DNA of 35,339 bases. Source: Alphaproteobacteria bacterium (GTDB lineage Bacteria > Pseudomonadota > Alphaproteobacteria > RS24). The notes under the pieces were generated by a model that had not been told where the DNA came from, ran no database searches, and saw only the letters and a list, made by a program, of their open reading frames with translations. The translations under genes were made by a program, and so were the position numbers. Positions 1 through 11,110 of the stretch are shown here, piece after piece; position 1 is the stretch's first letter, and each line of letters opens with the position of its first letter. The stretch covers positions 1 through 35,339 of the forward strand of contig JAKMCZ010000201.1 of NCBI GenBank assembly GCA_022428185.1, written 5' to 3'.

Positions 1-1
1 G

Positions 2-115
2 GGGTTGGGCGCGCATTTGTTTTCTGAAATTGACGGCGATTATTTCTCGATTTTAGGCTTGCCCCTATTGCCGCTATTACAGGGTTTGCGGGCGCATGGC
101 GGGCTGGTTGCATGA
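2..115 (+). CDS. maf: Maf-like nucleotide pyrophosphatase, C-terminal fragment (truncated by window start)
   Basis: Frame 2 reads [37 protein letters not shown], typical Maf C-terminus (FSxIxGDYFxIxGLPLxxLL); TGA overlaps the aroE ATG (ATGA); maf-aroE-coaE-dnaQ order is common in alphaproteobacteria. Confidence 0.85.
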   Translation, partial: GLGAHLFSEIDGDYFSILGLPLLPLLQGLRAHGGLVA

Positions 116-975
116 GCGAAACGCGCGACAGGCTGGCGATTATCGGCTGGCCGGTCGGCCATTCGCGCTCGCCGCTTATCCATAATCATTGGTTGGCGGC
201 GGCGGGACGTGCGCCAAATTATGTCGCGCACCCGATTGATCCGAACGACGATTTTCGCGCGGCGCTTGAGGGTATGGCCGCGGAGGGCTTTATCGGCGCA
301 AATGTCACCATCCCGCATAAGGAAGCCGCTTTTGCCGCGATGGATGAGGTCAGCGTCGCGGCTCAAAGTCTGGGCGCGGTCAATACAATCAGCTTCAAGC
401 AGGGTCGGTTTATGGGCGCCAATACCGATGGTGACGGCTTTCTGCTCGGCCTCGAAACGGCAATGGACCAGGCTGTTTCCGCTGCGGGTTGGCGCGGCCG
501 TCCGGCATTGGTTTTGGGCGCAGGCGGTGCGGCGCGCGCCATTATTGCGGCTTTGGGGCGGGCTGGCATTGGCGATATTCGGTTGACCAACCGAACGCGT
601 AAAAAAGCCGAAGCTCTGACTGCGCTGGCGGATAATGTGTCCGTCGGTGATTGGGGGGCGCGCCAACAACTGGCTGAGGGGTGCGGGCTATTGGTCAACA
701 CAACCAGTCTGGGCATGACAGGTCAGCCGCCGCTTGACGGGGTTTCTGCAATGCTGGCCTCATTGGGCGACGGCGCATTGGTGGCCGATATTGTTTATGC
801 GCCGCTTGAAACTGATTTATTGCGCGCAGCGCGCGCCGCTCGACATCACGCGGTTGACGGGCTGGGCATGTTACTTAATCAAGCAGCCCTGTCGTTTGAA
901 ATTTGGTTTGGCGCGCGGCCCGAGATTGATGCGACGCTGCGCGCAGCGTTGATTGCCGATATTGAAAAGGGATAA
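112..975 (+). CDS. aroE: Shikimate dehydrogenase
   Basis: [60 protein letters not shown] motifs. Confidence 0.96.
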   Translation: MSETRDRLAIIGWPVGHSRSPLIHNHWLAAAGRAPNYVAHPIDPNDDFRAALEGMAAEGFIGANVTIPHKEAAFAAMDEVSVAAQSLGAVNTISFKQGRFMGANTDGDGFLLGLETAMDQAVSAAGWRGRPALVLGAGGAARAIIAALGRAGIGDIRLTNRTRKKAEALTALADNVSVGDWGARQQLAEGCGLLVNTTSLGMTGQPPLDGVSAMLASLGDGALVADIVYAPLETDLLRAARAARHHAVDGLGMLLNQAALSFEIWFGARPEIDATLRAALIADIEKG

Positions 976-979
976 CCAT

Positions 980-1615
980 ATGTATCTTATTGGACTGACC
1001 GGCTCCATCGGCATGGGTAAATCTGCCACTGCGGCATTGTTTGAGGCGGCAGGTGTGCCGGTTTATGATGCCGATGCAGCGGTGCATAAGCTGTATGAAA
1101 AAGGCGGCGCGGCAGTTGAGCCAATCGGCCAGCTATTTCCTGATGCGATTATCGGTGGTGCGGTCGACCGCGCCGTTTTGGGCCGGCAGGTTTTGAAAGA
1201 TGGCGATAAATTAAAAGCGCTGGAGGCCATCGTTCATCCTTTGGCGGGCCGAAGCCAGTTCGATTTTCTAACGGGCGCCCAATCTGAAGGAGCCGCTGCT
1301 GCGGTGCTGGATATTCCATTATTGTTTGAAACCGGCGGTGAGGGGTTTGTTGATTGCACGGTTGTCGTGTCAGCGCCGTTTGAAATACAAAAGCAGCGCG
1401 TTTTGGCGCGCCCGGGCATGAGCGAGGAGCGGTTCAACGATATTTTGGCAAAACAAGTGCCTGATGCCGATAAACGCGCCCGCGCTGATTTTATTGTGGA
1501 CAGCTCGATATCGATTGAAGACGCGCGCACCCAGGTTCATGCTATTTTAGACACGATAAAGGGGCGCGAAGGGGTTGCCTATGAGGCACGGCTGGCGCGC
1601 TTTACCGACCGATAA
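980..1615 (+). CDS. coaE: Dephospho-CoA kinase
   Basis: [46 protein letters not shown]. The ATG at 980 fits better than the ORF-track start at 953. Confidence 0.95.
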   Translation: MYLIGLTGSIGMGKSATAALFEAAGVPVYDADAAVHKLYEKGGAAVEPIGQLFPDAIIGGAVDRAVLGRQVLKDGDKLKALEAIVHPLAGRSQFDFLTGAQSEGAAAAVLDIPLLFETGGEGFVDCTVVVSAPFEIQKQRVLARPGMSEERFNDILAKQVPDADKRARADFIVDSSISIEDARTQVHAILDTIKGREGVAYEARLARFTDR

Positions 1616-1653
1616 GACGGTCAGCGAAAGAAAAAACGGGAGAAAAGCGGCTA

Positions 1654-2457
1654 ATGCGAGAGATTGTGCTGGACACTGAAACAACCGGTCTCGACCCGAA
1701 AAGCGGCGACCGCATTGTCGAGATTGGCTGTATCGAACTGGTTAATCGCCTGCCCAGCGGCAAAACCTATCATGTTTACATTAATCCTGAGCGCGACATG
1801 CCAAGCGAAGCAGAGGCCGTGCATGGGCTGAGCCGCGCTTTTTTGTCTGATAAGCCGCGCTTTGCCGATATTGCCGATGAATTTCTTGCCTTTGTCAAAG
1901 GGGCAGCGCTGATTATTCACAATGCCGCATTTGATATGAAGTTCCTCCACGCTGAATTGGCTTTGATGGGGCGCGATGATTTGCGCGACCAAGAGGTCAT
2001 CGACACGCTGGGCATGGCGCGCAAAAAATTCCCCGGTGCGCCGGCCAGCCTTGATGCGCTGTGCCGTCGTTTCGGCGTTGATAATTCCAATCGCGACTTG
2101 CACGGGGCGCTGATCGACAGCGAATTATTGGCCGGTGTTTATCTGGAACTGTCGGGTGGCCGTCAGCCGGGCATGGTGTTTCAGGCCGCTGCGGCGGAAG
2201 CCGATGGCGACAATGAAGCCGGCAATGAAACCGGCAATCAAGATGATGTCGCATCGCATGACGCGACAGATGCTGACGCGGCGGCATTGCATCCGCGCCG
2301 TGCCGCACGCCAGCGCCGTGTCACGCCATTGGTTTCGCGTTTAAGCGAAGATGAGCGCGCCGCACATGCAGCTTTTCTGGAGGCGTTGCCGCAACGCGCC
2401 CTATGGCTGCAGGACGAAGCACCTGCCGATAAATCCAATAGTGATAATTCTAATTAA
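1654..2457 (+). CDS. dnaQ: DNA polymerase III epsilon subunit (3'-5' exonuclease)
   Basis: [66 protein letters not shown] (Exo I/II/III). Confidence 0.95.
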   Translation: MREIVLDTETTGLDPKSGDRIVEIGCIELVNRLPSGKTYHVYINPERDMPSEAEAVHGLSRAFLSDKPRFADIADEFLAFVKGAALIIHNAAFDMKFLHAELALMGRDDLRDQEVIDTLGMARKKFPGAPASLDALCRRFGVDNSNRDLHGALIDSELLAGVYLELSGGRQPGMVFQAAAAEADGDNEAGNETGNQDDVASHDATDADAAALHPRRAARQRRVTPLVSRLSEDERAAHAAFLEALPQRALWLQDEAPADKSNSDNSN

Positions 2458-2944
2458 GGGTTTCGCCGCTTTCACTGTCGGCATTGTCCCCGGCGTCTTC
2501 GTCAGCTTGGTTTTGCTGATACAGCGCCATAAAATCAATCGGGTCCAGCATAATCGGCGGATAGCCGCCATCGCGCGTCGCATCGGCCAAAACGCGGCGG
2601 GCGAAGGGAAATAGCTGGCGCGGTGCTTCGATGAGCAATACCGGCTTGGTGTCGGCTTCGGGAATATTGACCAAGCGAAACACGCCGCAATATTCAAGCT
2701 CGGTGATGAATTGAACCTTGTCGTCTTTTTTGGCTTCGATGCGAAACTTCAGGCCGACTTCATAATCGGTATCAGATAATTTGCGCGCGCCGACATTGGC
2801 ATTGACGCCAATCTCCGGTTGCATGTCGGCGAAATTGGGCGCGCCGGGATTTTCAAATGACAAATCGCGGACATATTGCACCATAATTTGCAAGCCTGGT
2901 GCGATATTCGCGTCGGCTTCGGGCTGTTGTGTGGTTTCAGACAT
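2450..2944 (-). CDS. secB: Protein-export chaperone SecB
   Basis: [66 protein letters not shown]. Convergent 8-bp overlap with dnaQ; stop codon is TAG. Confidence 0.96.
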   Translation of the reverse strand: MSETTQQPEADANIAPGLQIMVQYVRDLSFENPGAPNFADMQPEIGVNANVGARKLSDTDYEVGLKFRIEAKKDDKVQFITELEYCGVFRLVNIPEADTKPVLLIEAPRQLFPFARRVLADATRDGGYPPIMLDPIDFMALYQQNQADEDAGDNADSESGETLN

Positions 2945-3053
2945 TGCCTTCTCCTTTTATCGGCTGCGACCATATACGCTTTTGTGCGCAAGAAAAGCTG
3001 AATTTGCGTTAACCGATACGCGGCATCTCTTCAGGCGCATGGCCGCGCGCGCC

Positions 3054-3539
3054 TTATTCATCATCAACGCGGTAATCACCCTCAATGGTTTGGCCGCCCT
3101 TGTTGAGCGTGTCGCCCCTATCATTTTTATCGCTTCCATCAGCGCTAGGGCGGGGGCCGGCTTGCGGGCGCATGCGTACAATATGGGGCAATAGCGCCTC
3201 CAATGCGGCGCTGATAAAAAACAGCCGCGCCGGACGCCACAGAAACAAAAGCCCCAGCGTGTCGGTGAAAAACCCCGGTATGATAAGCAGACCGCCCGCC
3301 AATAAGATTAAAATACCATGCGCGGCCGCAGCGAGCGGCGCGCGCCCTGCCGCTTGTGCGGCTTGCGCTTCTTGTAACACGGCCAGACCCTGCCGCCGCA
3401 TGGCCGACAGACCGATGGCGGCGGTGATGAAAATCAGCAAAATCGTCCAGCCCGCGCCCAGCGCACCGCCGATTTTGATGAACAGATAGATCTCAACAAT
3501 CGGTAGGACAATAAAAAGAATGAGTGCAAGCAAGCGCAT
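3054..3539 (-). CDS. fxsA: FxsA family membrane protein
   Basis: MRLLALILFIVLPIVEIYLFIKIGGALGAGWTILLIFITAAIGLSAMRRQG...PGFFTDTLGLLFLWRPARLF. The start at 3539 fits the family better than 3722. Confidence 0.88.
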   Translation of the reverse strand: MRLLALILFIVLPIVEIYLFIKIGGALGAGWTILLIFITAAIGLSAMRRQGLAVLQEAQAAQAAGRAPLAAAAHGILILLAGGLLIIPGFFTDTLGLLFLWRPARLFFISAALEALLPHIVRMRPQAGPRPSADGSDKNDRGDTLNKGGQTIEGDYRVDDE

Positions 3540-3642
3540 AAAAACCCCCTCCTGCGCCAGCATAACGCAGTGACGGGGAAAGACCAGAGCTTTGCATTTG
3601 CCTGAAAAAAGGCCATTATGGGGAGCAATAAAAGGACATAAA

Positions 3643-4410
3643 ATGGATCCTCTCAATCTTATTTTGTTGATTATCGTCGTCTTTGTCGGCTGGCGTTTAT
3701 GGTCGGTTTTGGGCACGCGCAATGATGGCGAGACCCCCAGCAGTCGCGCCGATGCCTATCGGCTCAATCGCGATGCTTATGAAAATCAGCCTGAAAAACC
3801 GGCGAAACAAACGCCGCCGCCAGCGCTTGACCAAGATGCAGCGCCAGAAGAAGAGGCTGTTGAAGCGGCTGCTTCGGCGCGCGCGCCTCACAGTGGCGAA
3901 CAGAACGAAGAGCAGAGCGATAAGCAGACTGAAAAGCAAAGCGAGGAGCTGGACGACCTGCCGGCCGGGCGCGGATTGGCCTATTTGCACGAGATTGATC
4001 CGAGCTTCGATGATGGCGGTTTTCTGGATGGCGCGGCGCGGGCTTATGAACTGATTTTAACGGCTTTCGCGGCCGGCGATTTGAGCGATGTGAGCGGTTT
4101 TCTGGGCGATGACGTTGCGGCCGGTTTTGAAGATGCGGTTAAAGCGCGCCAAGCAGCCGGACAAAAACTGGAAACGCGGATCTTGCGCCTCGATCGACCG
4201 GTGCTCGACGATGCCGAAGTTGACGGGACGACAGCGCGTCTCGATGTGTTGTTTCGTGCCGAAATTATCAGCGCCAGCTATGGCGCCGACACCGAGCTTG
4301 ATGAAGACAATCTTCCAGCCCCGACAACCAGCATTGATATTTGGTCGTTTGAGGGGCAGCACAGCAGCGCAACACCGGATTGGAAGCTGGTGGCAACCCG
4401 CACGGGTTAA
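3643..4410 (+). CDS. Tim44/TimA-like domain protein (import inner membrane translocase subunit Tim44-like)
   Basis: N-terminal TM segment MDPLNLILLIIVVFVGWRLWSVLGTRN, a low-complexity linker, then a C-terminal domain (ILTAFAAGDLSDVSGFLGDDVAAGFEDAVKARQAAGQ...DIWSFEG...DWKLVATRTG). Confidence 0.88.
   Translation: MDPLNLILLIIVVFVGWRLWSVLGTRNDGETPSSRADAYRLNRDAYENQPEKPAKQTPPPALDQDAAPEEEAVEAAASARAPHSGEQNEEQSDKQTEKQSEELDDLPAGRGLAYLHEIDPSFDDGGFLDGAARAYELILTAFAAGDLSDVSGFLGDDVAAGFEDAVKARQAAGQKLETRILRLDRPVLDDAEVDGTTARLDVLFRAEIISASYGADTELDEDNLPAPTTSIDIWSFEGQHSSATPDWKLVATRTG
3898..3945 (+). repeat. 4 x 12-bp in-frame degenerate tandem repeat in the timA-like linker
   Basis: GAACAGAACGAA GAGCAGAGCGAT AAGCAGACTGAA AAGCAAAGCGAG, encoding (E/K)Q(N/S/T)(E/D) x4. 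Confidence 0.75.
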
Positions 4411-4412
4411 GC

Positions 4413-5030
4413 GTGATTGGCTCGAATAAGAATGGCGGAGAAAATGCCGATAAAGATGACGGCAGCGCAGCATGGCAAAGGCTGACTGACGCGACGAAGC
4501 CGCTCGCGCCCGAAAGCCGCAATCGTCATATTGAAGCCAAATCTTCGGGCGCGCCATCACGGCGCTCAAAGGTCAAGAAAAAGAGCCGGGATAGCGACGC
4601 AAGCAAAGCGAAAAAAGCGCAGGCGGGGTTAGGCTCTGAATCTGGTTCTGACTCTGGCTCTGGAGGGGGCTCTCGTAGGGCGAAACCGGTCGCCACAAAA
4701 GCCACGCCGCAAAATGATTTGCTGCCAAAGACCCGCCGCCGTTTGGCGCGCGGGCATTTGCCGATATCAGCCCGGCTTGATTTGCACGGGCTGACGCTGA
4801 TTGAAGCCGAGCACGCTTTGAGCGCTTTTGTGGCGCGCGGCCAAACACAAGGCCATTCATGGGTTTTGGTCATTACCGGAAAAGGGGTGCGCGGCGAGGG
4901 GCGGTTGCGGCGCGCGCTGCCCAATTGGCTCGACCGTGGCGGGCTGGCCGGTCAAATCGTTGAATACGGCCCCGCCGCCCCCAAGCATGGTGGCGACGGA
5001 GCGTTTTATTTGCGCCTGCGCCGCAATTGA
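4413..5030 (+). CDS. Smr/MutS2 C-terminal domain protein
   Basis: [21 protein letters not shown]...[55 protein letters not shown] (LDLHG and TGKG motifs). Start uncertain: GTG 4413 or the ATG at 4380 inside timA. Confidence 0.88.
   Translation: MIGSNKNGGENADKDDGSAAWQRLTDATKPLAPESRNRHIEAKSSGAPSRRSKVKKKSRDSDASKAKKAQAGLGSESGSDSGSGGGSRRAKPVATKATPQNDLLPKTRRRLARGHLPISARLDLHGLTLIEAEHALSAFVARGQTQGHSWVLVITGKGVRGEGRLRRALPNWLDRGGLAGQIVEYGPAAPKHGGDGAFYLRLRRN
4632..4673 (+). repeat. 7 x 6-bp in-frame repeat (Gly/Glu/Asp-Ser) in the Smr protein linker
   Basis: ggctct gaatct ggttct gactct ggctct ggaggg ggctct, encoding [14 protein letters not shown]. Confidence 0.8.
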
Positions 5031-5095
5031 ATGGCGGTGCTTTGAAATATGCGCGAATTTTGTTAGAAGAAACTGGCATTTATAAGGAGTGCATT

Positions 5096-5695
5096 ATGGA
5101 AGCCCGGACAGGTGAAAAATCGCGAGCCACGAAAGAGACCCAGATTAGCGTTAAGGTCAATTTGGACGGCAGCGGCGATTATAAAGTGGCAACCGGCATC
5201 GGTTTCCTCGACCATATGATGGAGCAATTATCGCGTCATTCGCTGATCGATATTGAGCTTGAGGCGAAGGGCGACCTGCACATTGATTTTCACCACACGA
5301 CCGAGGATACCGGCATTGTTATTGGTGAGGCGGTGCGTGAAGCGCTGGGCGACTTCAAAGGGCTGACGCGCTATGGCAGCGCCACCATTCCGATGGACGA
5401 AACCTGCACGCGCGTCTCGCTCGATGTATCGCAACGCCCCTATCTTATTTGGCAGGTTAATCTGACCAAGCCGAAATTGGGCGACATGGACACTGAATTG
5501 TTCAAAGAATGGTTTCAGGCTTTTGCGCAAGCGGCGGGCATTACGCTGCATGTCGAAAACCTGTATGGCGAAAACAACCATCATATTGTTGAAAGCTGCT
5601 TTAAGGGGCTGGCGCGCGCTTTGCGCCAAGCCATTGAAATTGACCCACGCAAGGCCGATGCAGTGCCGTCGACCAAGGGTGTTTTGGGCAGTTGA
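5096..5695 (+). CDS. hisB: Imidazoleglycerol-phosphate dehydratase
   Basis: [54 protein letters not shown] upstream of ATG 5096. Confidence 0.97.
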   Translation: MEARTGEKSRATKETQISVKVNLDGSGDYKVATGIGFLDHMMEQLSRHSLIDIELEAKGDLHIDFHHTTEDTGIVIGEAVREALGDFKGLTRYGSATIPMDETCTRVSLDVSQRPYLIWQVNLTKPKLGDMDTELFKEWFQAFAQAAGITLHVENLYGENNHHIVESCFKGLARALRQAIEIDPRKADAVPSTKGVLGS

Positions 5696-6360
5696 GCCAA
5701 TTGGCACAATCAGCGGCATCATCCATCATCATTATTGATTACGGCTCGGGCAATCTGCGCTCGGCTGAAAAGGCTTTCGCGCGACAAGCAAAATCGCGCC
5801 CGGTTCATGTCTCGGGTCGGCCAGAAGATGTGTTGGCGGGCGATCATATTGTTCTGCCTGGGGTCGGTGCTTTTGGTGATTGCATAGATGGCTTGCGGGC
5901 AATTGACGGCATGGTCGAAGCGCTTGAAATTCGGGTTTTGAAACAGGCGCGCCCGCTTTTGGGGATTTGTGTCGGCATGCAGATTATGTGTCGTCACGGA
6001 CTGGAGCGCGCGCCCGACACGCCGCATCAAGGGCTTGGTTGGTTTGATGCTGAAGTGCGTCCGCTGGCGGCGCATAATGGGTTGAAAGTGCCGCATATGG
6101 GCTGGAACGAAATCGCGGTGCGCGATACGCAAAAAGTTGTAGCGCCACTTGACGGCGAAGATGTTTACTTCGTGCACGGCTTTGCGGCCACGCCCTTATC
6201 GGATAAGGGTCGGTCGGAAATAGCGGCCACGACCGATTATGGTGGCGATGTGACCGCTATATTGGCGCGCGATAATCTCATCGGTGTGCAGTTTCACCCC
6301 GAGAAAAGCCAGCAGGCCGGGCTTGGATTTATCGAGCGGTTTTTGGAGTGGCAACCATGA
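5692..6360 (+). CDS. hisH: Imidazole glycerol phosphate synthase, glutaminase subunit
   Basis: [28 protein letters not shown] nucleophile elbow, HGF, FHPEKSQ. TTG start overlaps the hisB stop. Confidence 0.96.
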   Translation: MSQLAQSAASSIIIIDYGSGNLRSAEKAFARQAKSRPVHVSGRPEDVLAGDHIVLPGVGAFGDCIDGLRAIDGMVEALEIRVLKQARPLLGICVGMQIMCRHGLERAPDTPHQGLGWFDAEVRPLAAHNGLKVPHMGWNEIAVRDTQKVVAPLDGEDVYFVHGFAATPLSDKGRSEIAATTDYGGDVTAILARDNLIGVQFHPEKSQQAGLGFIERFLEWQP

Positions 6361-7085
6361 TTTTATTCCCCGCCATTGATTTGAAAGACGGCGCATGCGT
6401 GCGCCTCGAACAAGGCGATATGAACCGCGCCACCGTGTTCAATCAAGACCCCGGCGCGCAAGCGGCGCAATTTGCCGAACAGGGTTTTTCGCATCTGCAC
6501 ATTGTCGACCTTGATGGCGCATTTGCCGGTGCCAGCGTCAATCGCGACGCCGTGCGCGCCATTGTCAAAGCGACGGACGCCAAAACCCAATTGGGTGGTG
6601 GCATTCGTAGCCTCGCCAATATTGAAGACTGGCTGGCGGCCGGTATTGACCGCGTCATATTGGGCACGGTGGCCTTGCGCGCGCCCGACTTGGTGCGTGA
6701 GGCGTGCCGCAATTTCCCCGACCGCATCATTGTCGGCATTGATGCGCGCGACGGGTTTGTTGCGGTTGAGGGTTGGGCTGAGGCGACCGAAATGCGGGTT
6801 GCCGATTTGGCGCGCCAATTTGAAGATGTCGGTGTCGCCGCGCTTATCTACACCGATATTGACCGCGATGGCTTGTTAAAAGGCGTCAATATAGAAGCGA
6901 CCCAAAAACTGGCCGAAGATGCAAATATTCCGGTCATCGCGTCGGGCGGGCTGGCCGGTCTTGACGATGTGAAGGCGTTATTGGCGCTGGAAGATAAGGG
7001 TATTATCGGCGCAATTTCAGGACGCGCCCTTTATGACGGGCGTCTCGATGCGAAAGCCGCTTTGGCGCTTGACGGCGTCGCGTGA
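6357..7085 (+). CDS. hisA: ProFAR isomerase
   Basis: [46 protein letters not shown] overlap with hisH. Confidence 0.97.
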   Translation: MILFPAIDLKDGACVRLEQGDMNRATVFNQDPGAQAAQFAEQGFSHLHIVDLDGAFAGASVNRDAVRAIVKATDAKTQLGGGIRSLANIEDWLAAGIDRVILGTVALRAPDLVREACRNFPDRIIVGIDARDGFVAVEGWAEATEMRVADLARQFEDVGVAALIYTDIDRDGLLKGVNIEATQKLAEDANIPVIASGGLAGLDDVKALLALEDKGIIGAISGRALYDGRLDAKAALALDGVA

Positions 7086-7109
7086 GGTTAAGACAGGGGC
7101 CAATCAGAG

Positions 7110-7892
7110 ATGTTGAAAATCCGTATCATTCCGTGCCTCGATGTTCATGATGGTCGTGTCGTCAAAGGGGTAAATTTCATCGACCTTGTTGATGCAGGCG
7201 ACCCTGTGGAAGCGGCGCGCGCCTATGATGCGGCAGGTGCCGACGAATTGTGCTTTCTTGATATTTCGGCCAGTCATGAGGGGCGCGATACGCTTATTGA
7301 TGTGGTGCGCCGCACGGCCGAGCAATGTTTCATGCCGTTAACCGTGGGCGGTGGGGTGCGCGAAACCGCCGATGTCCGAAACCTGCTTTTGGCCGGTGCC
7401 GATAAAGTGTCTTTCAATACGGCAGCGGTGCAAAACCCCGATATCATAAATGCGGCGTCTGAAAAATTTGGCACTCAATGTATTGTTGTGGCGCTCGACG
7501 CCAAGCAGGTCGATGACGATAAGGGGACACCGCACTGGGAAATTTTTACGCATGGCGGGCGCGAAGCAACCGGCATTGAAGCTGTCGGTTTTGCCCAAGA
7601 TATGGTAGCGCGCGGCGCCGGCGAGATATTGCTGACCTCAATGGATCGCGACGGCACCAAATCAGGGTTCGATTTGGCGCTGACACGCGCTATTGCCGAT
7701 GCTGTGTCGGTGCCGGTCATCGCCTCGGGCGGGGTCGGCACGCTTGCCCATTTGGTTGAGGGGGTGCGCGACGGTCACGCCAGCGCGGTCTTGGCGGCGT
7801 CGATTTTTCATTTCGGCAGTTTTACCATTGGCGAGGCGCGCGCCGCATTGGCCGCCGCAGGCCTGCCGGTGCGCCCACCAGCCAAAGCCTGA
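7110..7892 (+). CDS. hisF: Imidazole glycerol phosphate synthase, cyclase subunit
   Basis: [49 protein letters not shown]. Confidence 0.97.
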   Translation: MLKIRIIPCLDVHDGRVVKGVNFIDLVDAGDPVEAARAYDAAGADELCFLDISASHEGRDTLIDVVRRTAEQCFMPLTVGGGVRETADVRNLLLAGADKVSFNTAAVQNPDIINAASEKFGTQCIVVALDAKQVDDDKGTPHWEIFTHGGREATGIEAVGFAQDMVARGAGEILLTSMDRDGTKSGFDLALTRAIADAVSVPVIASGGVGTLAHLVEGVRDGHASAVLAASIFHFGSFTIGEARAALAAAGLPVRPPAKA

Positions 7893-8025
7893 ATAGTGAC
7901 CCAGATGGTGAGATAGGTGGCAAAAACCGCAGCGACAATTATTTGAATTTAGGCACAAAAACGACTAGTCAGACAAAATCAGATAAGGTCATATGAGGCA
8001 CGGCGGCAACGCTGGAGGAAAGCGA

Positions 8026-8346
8026 ATGGACGAGCTGAGCTATTTGAACGAATTATTCGCCGAGATTGAGGCGCGCCGTGTCGCGGCACCCGATACCAGC
8101 TATTCAGCCCAATTGCTGGCTGATTTGCCGCGCGCTGCCAATAAGCTTGGCGAGGAGGCGGTCGAGACCGTGACGGCGGCGCTGACCGGCGATGATGATG
8201 CGGTTTTGGCGGAGAGTGCTGACTTGATTTATCATTGGTTAGTGGTGCTGGCGGCGCGCGGCCTGACCCCCAAACAGGTTGTCGATATTTTGCAGACACG
8301 CGCCGGTGTGTCCGGTCTGGCTGAAAAAGCAGCGCGCGGGAAATAA
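8026..8346 (+). CDS. hisE: Phosphoribosyl-ATP pyrophosphatase
   Basis: [61 protein letters not shown] upstream of ATG 8026. Confidence 0.94.
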   Translation: MDELSYLNELFAEIEARRVAAPDTSYSAQLLADLPRAANKLGEEAVETVTAALTGDDDAVLAESADLIYHWLVVLAARGLTPKQVVDILQTRAGVSGLAEKAARGK

Positions 8347-8350
8347 GCCA

Positions 8351-9292
8351 ATGTTGGAAAGTGAGTTTTCGCCCTATCGCGCTTTTAGCGCCGAGGAATG
8401 GGGCAAATTGCGCGAAGGCGCACAAATGACCCTGACCGAGGCGGAGCTCGAAAAATTACGCGGACTCGGTGAGACCATTTCGCTGGCTGAGGCGGAAGAA
8501 ATTTATCTGCCGCTGTCGCGCCTATTGAGCCTTTATGTCGAGGCAACTCAAACACTTTATGGCGCGACCAACGCGTTTTTGGGCAATGAGACCAAAGTGC
8601 CGTTTATCATCGGCGTGGCCGGTTCGGTGGCAGTCGGTAAATCGACCACCTCGCGTATTTTGCGCGAAATGTTGGCGCGCTGGCCGTCGCACCCTAAAGT
8701 CGAACTGATAACGACGGACGGGTTTTTGTTTCCCAATCAAGTGCTTGAAGAGCGTGGCTTGATGGAACGCAAAGGGTTTCCTGAAAGCTTTGACTTGAAG
8801 CGGCTACGCGGGTTTTTGGCGGGCGTAAAATCAGGTCGCGCGACGACCGAAGCACCGGTCTATAGCCATATTGCTTATGATATTTTGGCCGAGGAAAAAA
8901 TTCGCATCAGCCGTCCCGATATTCTCATCGTCGAGGGGCTGAATGTTTTGCAGCCGGCGATTTTGGCTAAAGAAGGCACGGAAATTCCATTCGTGTCAGA
9001 TTATTTTGATTTCTCAATCTATATTGATGCCGACCCTGAAACCGTGCAGCGCTGGTATGTCGAGCGATTTATGGGGCTGCGCAAAACCGCTTTTCGCGAG
9101 CCGGGGGCGTATTTTGAGCGTTATGCCGAATTGGACGATGCGGCGGCGCGCGACACGGCGATTGATATTTGGACGCGCATCAATCTGAAAAACCTGACTG
9201 AGAATATTTTGCCGACCCGCGCGCGAGCCGATTTGATTTTGCAAAAAAGCGGCGATCATCACATCGACCGCGTCTGGCTCAGAAAAATCTAA
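8351..9292 (+). CDS. coaA: Type I pantothenate kinase
   Basis: [59 protein letters not shown] 8351 just after hisE. Confidence 0.96.
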   Translation: MLESEFSPYRAFSAEEWGKLREGAQMTLTEAELEKLRGLGETISLAEAEEIYLPLSRLLSLYVEATQTLYGATNAFLGNETKVPFIIGVAGSVAVGKSTTSRILREMLARWPSHPKVELITTDGFLFPNQVLEERGLMERKGFPESFDLKRLRGFLAGVKSGRATTEAPVYSHIAYDILAEEKIRISRPDILIVEGLNVLQPAILAKEGTEIPFVSDYFDFSIYIDADPETVQRWYVERFMGLRKTAFREPGAYFERYAELDDAAARDTAIDIWTRINLKNLTENILPTRARADLILQKSGDHHIDRVWLRKI

Positions 9293-9293
9293 A

Positions 9294-10280
9294 CTAGTCG
9301 AGCGGCGGGCGTGGCCCGATATGGCGAATGACCGCGCTGGCGGTTGCTACGCCCTTTTGTGCCGCCGCCGTGAGTGTTTGGCCGCGATGCCATTCAGCCA
9401 GAAAACCGGCGGCGAATTGGTCGCCTGCGCCGGTTAAATCGACGATTTCATCTTCTGTCAGCGTCTGCGCCGCAATATGGGTGTGCGCCCCTGCGTCAAA
9501 CACATAAACGCCGCCCGCGCCAAAGGTAATCGCTGCCGACACATTATGCGCCGCCAAGCCATCGGCAATCGCTTCGGGGTTTTGGGTGCCCAGCAAGGCC
9601 TCAATCTCGGCCTCATTAGCCAGCAACATATCAATATGGCTGTCCAGCAGTGCCGTGAATTCAGCGTGATGGCGTTCGACGCAAAGGCCATCGGCCAATG
9701 AAAAAGCCACCTTGCCGCCCTGCGCATGCACCTTATCGGCGGCGGCAATAAAGGCGGCGCGCGCATCAGGGCTATCCCATAAATAGCCCTCGCCGAACAA
9801 AAGGCCGGTATCGGCAATCAGCAGCGCATCAATATCGGCTTCGCATGTTGTGACCGAAGCGCCGAGCACGGTGTGCATGGTGCGCTCAGCGTCCGGCGTG
9901 ACCAGCACCAAACAATGGCCGGTCGGTAAATCAGCATGCGGCGCGCCGGTAAAACGCACATCGGCTTTATCAAACGCGGTGGCAAAAACCTGCCCCAGCG
10001 CGTCATCGCCAATTTTACCGATAAAGCCGGTCGCGGCGCCAAGCGCGGCCATGCCGGCAATCGAATTGGCAATCGAGCCGCCCGGGCGGCGTGCATTAAT
10101 ATCGAGCTTGGCTTGCATGGCCTGTGATTGCGCCGCATCGACCAGCGACATTGAGGCTTTGGGGCTACCCAATGCGTCCAATTCGGCATCGCTGACCGAA
10201 GCGAATAAATCGACCAAAGCGGCTCCCATGCCGGTAATCAGGCCATTGGCGGCAGGCGCGGCTGTTTTAGATGCTGTCAT
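9294..10280 (-). CDS. PfkB-family carbohydrate/nucleoside kinase (adenosine kinase-like)
   Basis: GGSIANSIAGMAALGAATGFIGKIGDDALG and DLTGAGDQFAAGFL PfkB signatures. TAG stop; convergent with coaA with a 1-nt gap. Confidence 0.9.
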   Translation of the reverse strand: MTASKTAAPAANGLITGMGAALVDLFASVSDAELDALGSPKASMSLVDAAQSQAMQAKLDINARRPGGSIANSIAGMAALGAATGFIGKIGDDALGQVFATAFDKADVRFTGAPHADLPTGHCLVLVTPDAERTMHTVLGASVTTCEADIDALLIADTGLLFGEGYLWDSPDARAAFIAAADKVHAQGGKVAFSLADGLCVERHHAEFTALLDSHIDMLLANEAEIEALLGTQNPEAIADGLAAHNVSAAITFGAGGVYVFDAGAHTHIAAQTLTEDEIVDLTGAGDQFAAGFLAEWHRGQTLTAAAQKGVATASAVIRHIGPRPPLD

Positions 10281-10291
10281 ATCGAAATCCT

Positions 10292-10963
10292 TCAATCTTC
10301 ATATTTGGCTTTATCCTTAAAGCGACAAAATTCTCGCACCGGACAAATGCCACATCGCGGCTTGCGCGCCAAACAAATATAGCGTCCGTGCAGTATAAGC
10401 CAGTGATGGGCATGCATGCGGTAGGGGTCGGGCACTTTTTTATCGAGCTTTTTCTCGACCGCCAACACATCTTTGCCCGGCGCTAGGCCGCTGCGATTGG
10501 ATAGGCGGAAAACATGCGTATCGACGGCAAAGGTCGCGACACCAAACGCTTCATTCATCACCACATTAGCGGTTTTGCGACCGACACCGGGCAGTGCAAT
10601 CAGTGCCTCCATATTGTCAGGCACTTTGCCGCCATGCGTGTCGAGCAATTTTTGCGACAGTAAATAAACATTTTTGGCTTTATTGCGATACAGCCCGATG
10701 GTTTTAATCTCGCGCCGAATGGCAGCCTCGCCCAGCGCCATCATTTTTTTCGGGTTATCGGCTTTTTTGAACAAACCTTTAGTGGCGCGATTGACGCCGA
10801 TATCGGTGGCTTGAGCCGACAACACCACGGCGACCAAAAGGGTGAAATGATTTTTATAAGCCAGCTCAGTGCGCGGCGCCGGGTCGCTCTTGCTCAATTC
10901 TTGAAAGAAAGCGGCAATATCAGAGGCTGGCATTTGGCGGCTGCTTGGTGTGTTTAATGTCAT
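10292..10963 (-). CDS. nth: Endonuclease III
   Basis: LLVAVVLSAQATDIGVNRAT; ALPGVGRKTANVVMNEAFG; VDTHVFRLSNR; C-X6-C-X2-C-X5-C cluster (CLARKPRCGICPVREFC). Confidence 0.96.
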   Translation of the reverse strand: MTLNTPSSRQMPASDIAAFFQELSKSDPAPRTELAYKNHFTLLVAVVLSAQATDIGVNRATKGLFKKADNPKKMMALGEAAIRREIKTIGLYRNKAKNVYLLSQKLLDTHGGKVPDNMEALIALPGVGRKTANVVMNEAFGVATFAVDTHVFRLSNRSGLAPGKDVLAVEKKLDKKVPDPYRMHAHHWLILHGRYICLARKPRCGICPVREFCRFKDKAKYED

Positions 10964-11110
10964 GCTGCTTTCATAGCCAATCGGCGCGCTGACGACAATC
11001 GTTGACCTTATGTTTGACGATGATGGTAGAATAGAGGGTGTGCCCCCCCGCGACAATCTTTCCCGCTTTGCGCCCTATGCCTTGTGCGGGCGCTGCGTTA
11101 AAACGCACAT

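Noticed and set aside
40-669. 209-aa minus-strand ORF antisense to aroE
   Set aside because: Shadow ORF; aroE on the plus strand has all family motifs.
10980-11040. Sigma-70-like promoter in the nth/DUF2244 divergent gap (TTGACC ... TAGAAT)
   Set aside because: Spacing is about 19 nt from the best -35; too weak to call without TSS data.
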